From contig CAZSNT010000181.1 in NCBI GenBank assembly GCA_964607765.1, forward strand, positions 1-19,467: DNA of 19,467 nt, given 5' to 3'. The stretch's first letter is position 1. Each line of letters begins with the position of its first letter. The stretch comes from CAZSNT01 sp964607765 (lineage in GTDB: Bacteria; Verrucomicrobiota; Lentisphaeria; Oligosphaerales; JABHEG01). Below are positions 8,295 to 15,347 of this stretch, piece by piece. Under the pieces are notes generated by a model. The model saw nothing but the letters and a program-made list of their open reading frames with translations, ran no database searches and had not been told where the DNA came from. Both the position numbers and the translations under genes were made by a program.

Positions 8295-8322
8295 TTGCCA
8301 TCTCACGAAATCTGCATATAGT
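8295..8322 (+). promoter_or_regulatory. Candidate sigma70-type promoter for the regulator
   Basis: TTGCCA (8295-8300) and TATAGT (8317-8322) are separated by 16 bases, in the most AT-rich patch of the gap. The predicted start of transcription near 8329 is about 50 bases before the ATG at 8379. A direct repeat TATAG-TGT-TATAG spans the -10 region and could be a protein-binding site. Confidence 0.45.
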
Positions 8323-8378
8323 GTTATAGCAAAATCACCTGGACATCCTCCGTGCAGAGCCTTGCGGGGAAAGGGAGT

Positions 8379-9533
8379 ATGCCGCAGATTCTCGACATCA
8401 TTGAGATCGATCGCAACCTGAACACATCGATCCCCAAACAAATCGCCGGGACGGTCAACCGCCTGGTGGAAGAGGGAGCCTTGCGCCCCGGTGACCGCCT
8501 GCCTACTCTCGCCCAGTTGGCGGCTCGGACCGATGCCAGCCTGTGCACAATCCGTCACGCCTACGACCTGTTGGCCAAACAGGGCGTGGTACAGAAGACG
8601 GCCGGACGCGGGACGTTTGTCGCCCTGCAGGAACCGGCTCCCAACGGCGGGACGGAAGACCAGGCCGAGCCGAACGCTGCCCTGCGGGGAGTCCGGGTCG
8701 GTATTCTCTGCGGGACGTTCATGTTGGCGAGAGAGAGTAAGTTCCGGGCCATGGTCGAGGAGTTCGAACGGCTTGTCTCGCGAGCAGGCGGAAACACGCG
8801 GATTGCCACCTGCGGCAAAGGGGGGCCGTCCGCCTCTAAGTGGGACGAACTGGCCTCCTGTGACGCCCTGCTCTACCTTCACCCACACAGTGCCGCTGAC
8901 CGGTTGCTCGAGCGCCTGCTGAGTTTCGGACGGCCCCTGGCGGTGATCAACTACTACGGAACTCTGAAGGTCAACCGGCTGGTGGAAGACTGGGATTGGG
9001 CCATGCGACAGGTGGTCATCCACCTCTCCGGGCAGGGACACCGCCAACTCGCCATGCTCTCGCTGGACACGACAGGCAGAGAAGGAGGCTTCGGCTGGGT
9101 CGACGAACGGGAACAGGCTTTCCTGAGCGAATGCAGGAAGAGGGGCATGGCTGGGGGTTCAACTATCCACCGCGTGGGAGTTGGAGTGGATCAGCAGGCG
9201 ACAGAGGCTGTCCTGAATGCGTTCATGCAGGAGATCGGAACGTGCACGGCCGTAGTCACCGTGAACAGCGACCTGGCAGTCGCGTTCATCAAGGCGGCAG
9301 CGGACTCGGGCGTCGCCATCCCCGAAGACGTCTCCCTGGTGGCATTCGACAACAGCTTCGACACGCAGCGCCACAACGTGACCACCGTGGTACACCCAAA
9401 CCGGTCCGAGGCCATCGGCGCCTTCGAGAGTCTCACCATGCAGCTGCGTGTTGGCTCCGGGTCGATTATCACACAGATCAGCAACCGCCCTGAGTTGCTC
9501 ATCCGCGGCAGCGTCAGGCGCATCACGTTGTAG
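8379..9533 (+). CDS. GntR/LacI-type sugar-responsive transcriptional regulator
   Basis: This 384-residue protein joins an N-terminal GntR winged helix-turn-helix (about residues 15-82: SIPKQIAGTVNRLVEEGAL, LPTLAQLAARTDAS, then the wing KTAGRGTFVA) to a periplasmic-binding-protein-like sensor domain (about 104-384: VRVGILCGTF, TAVVTVNSDLAVAFIKAAADSG, DVSLVAFDNS). The layout matches AraR-type repressors, which release DNA when a sugar binds. I prefer the ATG at 8379, preceded by GGGGAAAGG; a GTG at 8352 would add 9 residues. It is the only plus-strand gene, is divergent from the sulfatase block, and ends 9 bases from the convergent aldolase. It probably controls one or both flanking blocks. The ligand is not evident. 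Confidence 0.93.
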   Translation: MPQILDIIEIDRNLNTSIPKQIAGTVNRLVEEGALRPGDRLPTLAQLAARTDASLCTIRHAYDLLAKQGVVQKTAGRGTFVALQEPAPNGGTEDQAEPNAALRGVRVGILCGTFMLARESKFRAMVEEFERLVSRAGGNTRIATCGKGGPSASKWDELASCDALLYLHPHSAADRLLERLLSFGRPLAVINYYGTLKVNRLVEDWDWAMRQVVIHLSGQGHRQLAMLSLDTTGREGGFGWVDEREQAFLSECRKRGMAGGSTIHRVGVGVDQQATEAVLNAFMQEIGTCTAVVTVNSDLAVAFIKAAADSGVAIPEDVSLVAFDNSFDTQRHNVTTVVHPNRSEAIGAFESLTMQLRVGSGSIITQISNRPELLIRGSVRRITL

Positions 9534-9542
9534 CTGAGCAGC

Positions 9543-10379
9543 CTACACGCCCAACCCCGCGGCCATCCGGACTTTGGTCGCGGCGAACTCGGCCATAGCC
9601 TCGGTCACCGGGTTCATGAACAGGTCGATGGGAATGAAGGTGTCGCCGCGCTTCTCACTCTCGACGACGACCTGCTCGAGGAAGACGTTGAAGAACTCGG
9701 TGGCGATGTTGAGTTTGGCAAAGCCGCACTGGATGACCTCGCGCACCTTGTCCTGGGGCGTATCCGAGCCGCCGTGCAGGACCAGGGGGATGGCTACCGC
9801 GTCGCTGATACAACGCGCGAGACCGGTGTGGATGACGGGCGCGCGCTTGTAGAATCCGTGTGCCGTGCCGACCGCTACGGCCAGGGCGTCGACCCCGGTC
9901 AGTTCCGCGAACTGCGCAGCTTCCTCGGGTGTCGACAGCGGCAACTCCTCACTGTCCGTCGTTGGGATGTGCCCGATCTCGGCCTCGATGGTCAAGCCGG
10001 CGTCGTGCGCAATCCGGACCGCTTCGCAGGTCTTCGCGACATTCTCGGCGAACGGCAGTGTGGAGCCGTCGAACATGGCGGACGTGAACCCGTAGTCGAC
10101 TGCCATCCGCACCTGGTCGAGCGTCTGACCGTGATCCAGGTGCAGGACAACGGGCAGATCCGTGTTCTCGGCCAGGCTGCGCACGAGCGCGCCCACGGTC
10201 CGTGCCTTGTCATCGCCGAACAGGCGGTGAAAAACCTGCAGGACCACCGGTTGCTGCACGCGCTCGGCAGCCAGCAGCGCGGCCTTGGCGGACTCGCAGT
10301 TGACCACGTTGAACGCGCACACGGCGCGGCCCTCCGCGCGAGCTCGGGGCAGGATCTCATTGAGCGTTACAAGGGGCAT
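9543..10379 (-). CDS. Class II (zinc-dependent) fructose/tagatose-bisphosphate-type aldolase
   Basis: This 278-residue protein should cleave a ketose phosphate to dihydroxyacetone phosphate and an aldehyde in the cytoplasm. It shows the class II aldolase marks: AFNVVN (22-27), the HLDHG motif with catalytic Asp82 and zinc ligand His83, EAEIGHI (132-138), VGTAHG with His174, LHGGSD with zinc ligand His202, and the phosphate-binding region AKLNIATE (221-228). The glycine-rich loop reads HGGSD where HGGSG is usual, a small departure near the phosphate site. Length is typical of the GatY/KbaY/FbaA group. Its context with a FGGY kinase rather than a phosphofructokinase suggests a substrate other than fructose 1,6-bisphosphate. 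A CAGGAG site lies upstream of the ATG. Confidence 0.93.
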   Translation of the reverse strand: MPLVTLNEILPRARAEGRAVCAFNVVNCESAKAALLAAERVQQPVVLQVFHRLFGDDKARTVGALVRSLAENTDLPVVLHLDHGQTLDQVRMAVDYGFTSAMFDGSTLPFAENVAKTCEAVRIAHDAGLTIEAEIGHIPTTDSEELPLSTPEEAAQFAELTGVDALAVAVGTAHGFYKRAPVIHTGLARCISDAVAIPLVLHGGSDTPQDKVREVIQCGFAKLNIATEFFNVFLEQVVVESEKRGDTFIPIDLFMNPVTEAMAEFAATKVRMAAGLGV

Positions 10380-10420
10380 GGGTGTTCAGGCTCCTGATCT
10401 TGCTGGTGACAGACCGCGGA

Positions 10421-10467
10421 TCGGTTGCAGTCGGTTGCAGTCGGTTGAAGTCGATTGCAGTCGGTTC
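10421..10467. repeat. 10-base tandem repeat (TCGGTTGCAG)
   Basis: Four full 10-base units and part of a fifth (TCGGTTGCAG twice, TCGGTTGAAG, TCGATTGCAG, TCGGTTC) lie in the 132-base gap between the aldolase and the GH2 gene. The same unit recurs at 15301-15346, about 5 kb away in another gap. Confidence 0.88.
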
Positions 10468-10511
10468 TTTCCGGGCGCAATCGCTCGCGGGCCGGGCCTC
10501 GGCACGTTGCA

Positions 10512-12224
10512 TCACGCCTCGCCTCCGCGACGGCCGGAATAGACTTCCGCAACGGCCTGGCAGGCCAGCTTCGGGCGCCGGTACTCGTCCAGGACCCCGG
10601 CATTGTTCATTCCCCGAGGCTTGCTGCGCACCTGCCCGACCGGGCCATAGGAACGCGTGTCATGAAACTGCCAGAGCGTGAGCCCGCAGGTCCGCGGATT
10701 CTCGAGGATCACGCGTGCGGCCTCGGCCATGAAATCGGCCTGGTACTCCTCCGTCCACTGGGATCGGGCCAGATCGTGGCAGCCGTACAGGCCGCAGGCG
10801 CCGATCTCCGAGAAGATCAGGGGCTTGTCGGCGTGGGGCGAATCGCCGCAGAAGAACTCAATCAGCTCGTCCAGGTGAGGCCGAATCATGTCAACGGAAT
10901 GGGTCTCCCAGTCCACGAGACCGATCCAGCCGGGGTATGTGTTGAGTGAGATCACGTCAACCAGGCCGAAACAGAGGTCTTTTGTCTGTCGGTTCGAGGC
11001 ATAGGACACGAGGCGGGACGGATCTTCCTCCCGGATGGCGCTGGTGAGTTTGCGATACAGCGGCAACGCCTGCTCGGTGTGAGATTCCCCTTCATTGATG
11101 AACGCCCAGACAATGATGGACGGGTGGTTCAGGCCGTTCCGGACCATGATTCGAGTCTGCTCCTCCTGCAGACGCATGAACGTCTCGTTGGCCAGTTCAT
11201 CGGCTTTGTTGCCCCAACCGAGGCCTTCGGTCCAAGCCAGCATCCCCACTTCGTCGCACAGATCGAAGAGCGCCTGGTCGTGCGGGTAATGAACGCAGCG
11301 CACGAAATTGCAGTTCATCCGTTTGAGCCACTGAAGATCTCTGACGATGAGGTCCGGCGCCTGCACCGGGCCCAGCTCGGGATGGGCTTCATGGCGATTG
11401 AAACCGCACAACTCGATCGGCTCGCCGTTGAGCAGGATCTGCCGGCCTCGGGTCTCGATCGTGCGCAGGCCGAAGCGCTCGCGAATGCGATCTCCGCAAA
11501 CCGCGACATCGATCGTGTGGAGATCCGGCGTTTCCGGGGACCAGACCTTGTGATCAGGCACGGTCAGCTCGAGTTCCGCACATCCGTTTTCCGGTCGCAG
11601 CATGTGTTCCGTCGGGTCCGCGCCATCGAACGAAACCATGGCAACGGGAGCTTCCGGGATGTCGCCGTCGAGCCTGACCGCGACGTTGACCCGGCCGTTC
11701 GTCAGGTCCAGCGGCGTTACGTGAACGCGGTCGATGGCACACGACGGCATCCGGTGCAGTTCCACGCTGCGGTAGATGCCCCCGTATCCGTAGAAGTCGT
11801 AGTTGGGCCGAAACAGGGGTACACGTTCGGCATCGAACCGATTGTCAACGGCAATGACCAACTCGTGCGGTCCCTTTGCCGTCACCTCGAAGTCAACCTG
11901 CACGCTCGAGTATGGAAGCTGACAGTCGGCAATGTGTCGACCATCGAACCAGATCCGACCGAACAGGCCCATGCCGCCAATCTCGAGGCGCAGCCGCTCA
12001 CCGGGCGCAAAGTCGTCCGGCAGTCGTTTGCGGTAGACGCCGACGCCGCGCTGTTGGGAGTACGCCGGCAGCGTGTCAATCACGCCAGGGACGGCCATGA
12101 CGGTCTGCCGCCGGAATTCCGCCGGCGAAACAGCATCCCAGTCCGCATCGCCCAGCCAGGCGAATTCCCAGAAGCCGTCGAGGTCCAGGATGCGGCGTTC
12201 CGGGTAGTAGGGGTAGTGGTGCAT
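10512..12224 (-). CDS. Glycoside hydrolase family 2 protein (beta-glucuronidase/beta-galactosidase type)
   Basis: This 570-residue protein has the GH2 order: an N-terminal sugar-binding jelly roll (about 10-160, LDGFWEFAW to GGIYRSVEL), an immunoglobulin-like domain (about 165-260), and a TIM barrel (about 265-565) opening with RQILLNGEPIELCGFNRHEAHPELG. The acid/base is E378 in AFINEGE and the nucleophile E473 in IFSEIGACG. The NFVRCVHYPHD segment is typical of the family. Length is near that of bacterial beta-glucuronidases and well short of LacZ, so a glucuronidase or small galactosidase is likeliest. There is no signal peptide, so it should act in the cytoplasm on imported oligosaccharides. 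GGAG lies 9 bases before the ATG. Confidence 0.93.
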   Translation of the reverse strand: MHHYPYYPERRILDLDGFWEFAWLGDADWDAVSPAEFRRQTVMAVPGVIDTLPAYSQQRGVGVYRKRLPDDFAPGERLRLEIGGMGLFGRIWFDGRHIADCQLPYSSVQVDFEVTAKGPHELVIAVDNRFDAERVPLFRPNYDFYGYGGIYRSVELHRMPSCAIDRVHVTPLDLTNGRVNVAVRLDGDIPEAPVAMVSFDGADPTEHMLRPENGCAELELTVPDHKVWSPETPDLHTIDVAVCGDRIRERFGLRTIETRGRQILLNGEPIELCGFNRHEAHPELGPVQAPDLIVRDLQWLKRMNCNFVRCVHYPHDQALFDLCDEVGMLAWTEGLGWGNKADELANETFMRLQEEQTRIMVRNGLNHPSIIVWAFINEGESHTEQALPLYRKLTSAIREEDPSRLVSYASNRQTKDLCFGLVDVISLNTYPGWIGLVDWETHSVDMIRPHLDELIEFFCGDSPHADKPLIFSEIGACGLYGCHDLARSQWTEEYQADFMAEAARVILENPRTCGLTLWQFHDTRSYGPVGQVRSKPRGMNNAGVLDEYRRPKLACQAVAEVYSGRRGGEA

Positions 12225-12255
12225 TTGGCACGCTCCTGTAGGTGGGCAATTGCGA

Positions 12256-12318
12256 GAGTCGATGGAATCGACCGAATCGACCGAACCGAATCCATCGAAT
12301 CTCTCGAATCACTCGACT
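12256..12318. repeat. 9-base tandem repeat with TCGA in nearly every unit, running into a stop codon
   Basis: Seven 9-base units: GAGTCGATG, GAATCGACC twice, GAACCGAAT, CCATCGAAT, CTCTCGAAT, CACTCGACT. The last units contain the TGA (12309-12311) and final codons of the Fe-S protein gene. The rest fills the gap to the GH2 start at 12224. The unit matches the repeats at 4572-4659. Confidence 0.85.
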
Positions 12319-13355
12319 TTCGCGACTGCCTCTTGTCCTACCACGGCTTCCTCAATCGAGAGTACGCGGATCCCCGCTTCGGCAAGCACACGCCGCGTGT
12401 ACGGACTGGCCGTGACAATCAGGTCGTCCGCCGAGTCCATGAACTGGACGACACGGTCGCGGAGCATGCCGGTCAGCTTCGGACGCAATTGATCGAGGAC
12501 AACAGCGCCTTCGCCGCAGGCGTAAGACTCTTCCGGGTTCGTTCCGAACGGTCTGAGCCTGCAGCCGCATGCCCCCAGCAGCGCGCGCGGTTCCTGCTCA
12601 ATGTCGTTGTAGTTGCGCAGAAAATCGCTGTCGATGTAGAACGCCGCGCGCGAGGCCGGCTCAACCGCCAGTTGCCCGGACTCGATCAGCCCCAGCAGGA
12701 ACGTGGCGGAGTGCTGCACAGCGACCCCGTCGGGTGCCGCGATGTCGTTCTTGAGCGCGTCGAACGCGGCCGGGCAGGTAGCCACGACCGTGGAGCAACC
12801 GGTTGCGGCGATCGCGGCCCGGAGCTTGTCGTGCATCTCCTTGGCCTTGTCCGCGAACCCGAGCACGGCGACGGCCTTACCGGTGTCGTTGACACGCAAG
12901 GTTCGGTACGCGATGCCCGCTGCCGCCATCGCCTTCCCGAACGCCTCACCAGTCTCGTTCTCGCTCGTGTTCCGCACGTAGAGGACGTCGCCGGAGTCCC
13001 CCTCCACTGTCGGCGCGAACTCCGCAACGATGGCGTCGGCGAGTGCCTGCACCTTGGTCGGCGCCAGGCCGGCTTCGACGATGTCACGCCGAGCGGCCAG
13101 CACCAGGCCGGTCTCGTCGTAGTCGCTGACGCAGTGCTTCCGGCACGCAGCACTCAGGGCGCAGTCGTACATGGTGCGGATGTAGTCCGGGTTGTTCAGT
13201 TGTTCCGGGTTCATCCGGACACGGTCCAGGATCAAAGCCCGGCCGCGCGGAATATCCGCTTCGCGGAACGTGACGTTGGCAGTCGTGGCAATATGCCGGC
13301 ACATGAAGCAGAACCGGCAGGCGTCGATAACGTCGAGGAAGTTGTGTGTGTGCAT
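12309..13355 (-). CDS. GlcF/HdrD-like Fe-S oxidoreductase subunit with a reduced cluster set
   Basis: This 348-residue protein resembles the iron-sulfur subunit of glycolate/lactate oxidases. The N-terminus has C13-x2-C16-x2-C19, but Ala23 stands where the fourth cysteine is expected. The second motif reads C65-ALS-AA-C71-RKH-C75, with Ser68 in place of its second cysteine. By ferredoxin logic, cluster I (C13, C16, C19, C75) is intact, while cluster II keeps only C65 and C71. The C-terminal CCG domains are also degenerate: ATCPAAFD (192-199), GACGCRLRPF (261-270) and YACGEGA (278-285). It probably passes electrons from the FAD oxidase encoded upstream. No strong ribosome-binding site precedes the ATG. 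A heptamer array, a broken gene and a mobile repeat separate it from its partner gene. Confidence 0.85.
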   Translation of the reverse strand: MHTHNFLDVIDACRFCFMCRHIATTANVTFREADIPRGRALILDRVRMNPEQLNNPDYIRTMYDCALSAACRKHCVSDYDETGLVLAARRDIVEAGLAPTKVQALADAIVAEFAPTVEGDSGDVLYVRNTSENETGEAFGKAMAAAGIAYRTLRVNDTGKAVAVLGFADKAKEMHDKLRAAIAATGCSTVVATCPAAFDALKNDIAAPDGVAVQHSATFLLGLIESGQLAVEPASRAAFYIDSDFLRNYNDIEQEPRALLGACGCRLRPFGTNPEESYACGEGAVVLDQLRPKLTGMLRDRVVQFMDSADDLIVTASPYTRRVLAEAGIRVLSIEEAVVGQEAVAKVE

Positions 13356-13369
13356 TTGTGTCGTCCGTC

Positions 13370-13397
13370 GTCAGTTGTTGGTTGTCAGTTGTCAGTC
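13370..13397. repeat. Heptamer tandem array (GTCAGTT type)
   Basis: Four 7-base units: GTCAGTT, GTTGGTT, GTCAGTT, GTCAGTC. It lies 14 bases upstream of the Fe-S gene start at 13355 and ends 3 bases from the stop of the broken four-helix-bundle gene. Confidence 0.7.
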
Positions 13398-13400
13398 GGT

Positions 13401-13596
13401 TCAGCCCTTCGTGCCGATCGACTTGAGATAGGCGTTGAGCATCGGGGCGAGAGCGTCTGTCTTCTCGCTAAGCGCCTCGGTTTGCTCCGGTCTGAGGAGC
13501 TGACGGCGGCCAGGTGAGCACTATGTCCCAGATCTCATCGGCCAGCGCTTCTGCCAACTGGTATACGCGGAGGTTCTCGAAGTTGCTTCGACTCAT
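13401..13596 (-). pseudogene. Remnant of a four-helix-bundle (23S rRNA intervening-sequence-type) protein
   Basis: From the ATG at 13596 the frame encodes MSRSNFENLRVYQLAEAL, then ADEIWDIVLTWPP, a typical start of the small S23/IVP four-helix-bundle family. After about 31 residues the match ends and the frame stops at 13468. In another frame, the downstream bases encode LLRPEQTEALSEKTDA and LAPMLNAYLKSIGTKG before a TGA at 13401, which looks like that family's C-terminus. Start and stop are out of phase by one base. The middle of the usual 115-130-residue protein is missing, so an internal deletion has joined the two ends out of frame. A good GGAG site precedes the ATG. Function is presumed lost. 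Confidence 0.75.
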
Positions 13597-13624
13597 GCTG
13601 TTCTCCAGTCCGGTGTGTCGTCCC

Positions 13625-13800
13625 ACTGACCACCGACCACCCAATGTCATTGAATTAAGCGGCTCTTGGAGATTAGGGCGAAAGATCAAGGTGTTCCGAC
13701 CCTCATCTTTTGCCCTCATCTTTCACCCTAATCTTCCGGGATGGCGACCAACTCCTCAACTCAACGACATTGACTGACCACCGACCACTGACCACCGACT
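13625..13800. repeat. ACTGACC/ACCGACC heptamer array split by the MITE-like element
   Basis: Heptamers ACTGACC and ACCGACC plus a partial unit (13625-13641) lie left of the element, and ACTGACC, ACCGACC, ACTGACC, ACCGACT (13773-13800) lie right of it. The 16-base string ACTGACCACCGACCAC is present on both sides. The right arm ends within the stop codon of the FAD oxidase gene (TAG at 13799-13801). Confidence 0.85.
13642..13772 (+). mobile_element. MITE-like palindromic element, copy A (131 bp)
   Basis: The copy begins CAATGTCATTGAATTAAG and ends in the imperfect inverted equivalent (CTCAACTCAACGACATTG). Inside, GATTAGGGCGAAAGATC near 13671 pairs with the inverse of ATCTTTCACCCTAATC near 13719, so the whole unit can fold into one long hairpin. 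It contains two tandem 13-base units (CATCTTTTGCCCT, CATCTTTCACCCT). It has no coding capacity. Two further copies occur in the window, and this one is bracketed by a 16-base direct repeat, consistent with a non-autonomous transposable element or REP-like unit. Confidence 0.85.
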
Positions 13801-15238
13801 ACCACCCAAACCCCATCTTCCCCGGGTTCATGATGTTGTTCGGGTCCAGGGCGGCCTTGATGCGCTCGAGTACATCGAACGCGGGGCCGTAAAGGTCGGG
13901 CATGATACGACCGAGCTTGAGCCCGACGCCGTGGTGTTCGTTGATGACGCCGCCGTTGTCGATCGCTGCGCGGATGGCCATGTCCCAGATCCTGTTGTAG
14001 AGCGCGGCCACTTCGTGCGGGTCCTGCGGCGGCTCCTCGATGATGAAGCGGGCGTAGAGCATGGCGCCCCATTCATACCAGTGTGAGAAGTGTCCGATGA
14101 AGGCGGCTTCCGGGAAGTTCTCCTCGACCACGCTCTTCATGGCCCAGTAGACCTTCTCGATGTTGGCGAACGTCGCGACCGTGTCGAGCGTGCCGAACGC
14201 CTGCGGCAGCTGGAACATGTAGGGCGGATAGAAGAACTTGTAGCGGTTCTCCCACCAGCTCTCGCCTGCTTCGGAGCCCAGGTCTTCCGGATCCTGCTTG
14301 GCGCAGATCGCACAGGCTTTCGCCATCTCCAGATCGACCATGTCCTCGGCGCCGTCGAAGCCGAAGACCAGGTACGAGCCTTGGCGGTCGATGCCGAGCA
14401 CCTTCTTGATCACTTTCGCCGTCTCCGGGGTGTCGTAGAGGCGGATGACCGCCGGCCGCAACCGGCTCCTCATGATCTCGGCGCCCGCGGCCATGGCCGT
14501 GTGCATGTCCTTGAACAGGAACGCGCGGAACTTCCGGCTCTCAGGGATGGGATGGATCTTCAGGGTCGCCTTCGTCATGACACCGAGCGTGCCTTCACTG
14601 CCGACGAACACCTGCGTGAGGTCCGGGCCGGACGCGTGTCTCGGCACGGGCAATGTGTTGATGATCTCGCCCTCCGGCGTGACCACTTCGAGCGACATGA
14701 CCATGTCCTCGATCTTGCCGTACTTCGTGGACAAGACGCCCGTGCCGCGGTGGGCGAGGAAACCGCCAAGTGTGGCGCAGGCGATGGACGCCGGCAGATG
14801 CATGGTGGAAAACCCCGCCTTCTCCGTCGCCCACTCGAGTTGCTGCATATTGCAGCCGGTCTCCGCCGTGATGGTGAGCGATTCCTCATCCACTTCGAGC
14901 ACGCGGTTCAGCTTCTTCGTGTCCAGGGAGATGCCGCCGCAGATGGGCAATGCCCCACCCTGCGACCCCGACCCGCCGCCCCAAGGCGTCACGGGGATCT
15001 TGTAGGTGTTGGCGATCTTCATCACTTTGGCCACAGCTGCCGCGGTCTCCGGCGTCACGATGATGTCCGGGGGACGCGGGGTCTCGCCGCGGTCGTGCCA
15101 CATCTCGGGCATCCAGTAGTAATCGATCGAATGCCCGAGCTTGTCGGAATCATCGGCACGGACATTGTCGTCACCGACAGCCCACGAGAGCTCGCTGCGG
15201 ATCATCTCGAACATGTAGTGATTGGTTTGTGGGAGCAT
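13799..15238 (-). CDS. FAD-linked oxidase, GlcD/lactate dehydrogenase/AGPS-like
   Basis: This 479-residue flavoprotein has the VAO/PCMH fold. The FAD pyrophosphate loop is TPWGGGSGSQGG (84-95), followed by ISLDTKKLNRVLEVD (103-117), GGFLAHRGTG (158-167) and GSEGTLGVMTKATLKIHP (213-230). The substrate-side C-terminal domain contains NGGVINEHHGVGLKL (428-442) and the typical end DPNNIMNPGKMG (465-476). The EHHGVG segment resembles alkyl-DHAP synthase and D-2-hydroxyacid dehydrogenases. With the Fe-S protein encoded downstream it probably forms a GlcDF-like complex that oxidises a 2-hydroxyacid to a 2-oxoacid and delivers electrons to the quinone pool. The exact substrate is unknown. The stop codon lies inside a heptamer repeat. 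Confidence 0.9.
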   Translation of the reverse strand: MLPQTNHYMFEMIRSELSWAVGDDNVRADDSDKLGHSIDYYWMPEMWHDRGETPRPPDIIVTPETAAAVAKVMKIANTYKIPVTPWGGGSGSQGGALPICGGISLDTKKLNRVLEVDEESLTITAETGCNMQQLEWATEKAGFSTMHLPASIACATLGGFLAHRGTGVLSTKYGKIEDMVMSLEVVTPEGEIINTLPVPRHASGPDLTQVFVGSEGTLGVMTKATLKIHPIPESRKFRAFLFKDMHTAMAAGAEIMRSRLRPAVIRLYDTPETAKVIKKVLGIDRQGSYLVFGFDGAEDMVDLEMAKACAICAKQDPEDLGSEAGESWWENRYKFFYPPYMFQLPQAFGTLDTVATFANIEKVYWAMKSVVEENFPEAAFIGHFSHWYEWGAMLYARFIIEEPPQDPHEVAALYNRIWDMAIRAAIDNGGVINEHHGVGLKLGRIMPDLYGPAFDVLERIKAALDPNNIMNPGKMGFGW

Positions 15239-15300
15239 GGGGACTTCGTGCCTTCCTGTCGCTATGCTTCGACCAGGTTACGGGGCCTTCTCGGTCGCGG

Positions 15301-15346
15301 CCGATTGCAGTCGGTTGAAGTCGGTTGAAGTCGGTTGCGGTCGGCG
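15301..15346. repeat. 10-base tandem repeat (TCGGTTGAAG), second locus
   Basis: Units CCGATTGCAG, TCGGTTGAAG twice, TCGGTTGCGG and a partial TCGGCG run up to the base before the stop codon of the kinase gene (15348). They are the same family as 10421-10467. Confidence 0.88.
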
Positions 15347-15347
15347 T

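Larger units (their letters stand above)
8028..8378. other. Divergent control region between sulfatase block and regulator
   Basis: This 351-base gap separates the sulfatase at 8027 (minus) from the regulator at 8379 (plus). It holds a heptamer array (8073-8107), a candidate minus-strand promoter (8161-8188) overlapped by a palindrome (8184-8197), and a candidate plus-strand promoter (8295-8322) in an AT-rich patch. I see no gene in it. Confidence 0.6.
13356..13798. other. Intergenic region with heptamer arrays, a broken gene and a MITE-like element
   Basis: This 443-base gap splits the FAD oxidase gene from the Fe-S subunit gene. Left to right it holds a heptamer array (13370-13397), a four-helix-bundle pseudogene (13401-13596), a heptamer stretch (13625-13641), a palindromic mobile repeat (13642-13772) and more heptamers (13773-13800). 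I see no intact gene in it. Confidence 0.7.

Noticed and set aside
8100..9047. 315-codon minus-strand open frame
   Set aside because: Antisense to the GntR/LacI-type regulator, whose helix-turn-helix and sensor motifs are clear on the plus strand.
11079..13517. 812-codon plus-strand open frame
   Set aside because: It spans antisense of the GH2 gene, a repeat and the Fe-S gene; both minus-strand genes have clear family motifs. It is a by-product of high GC content.
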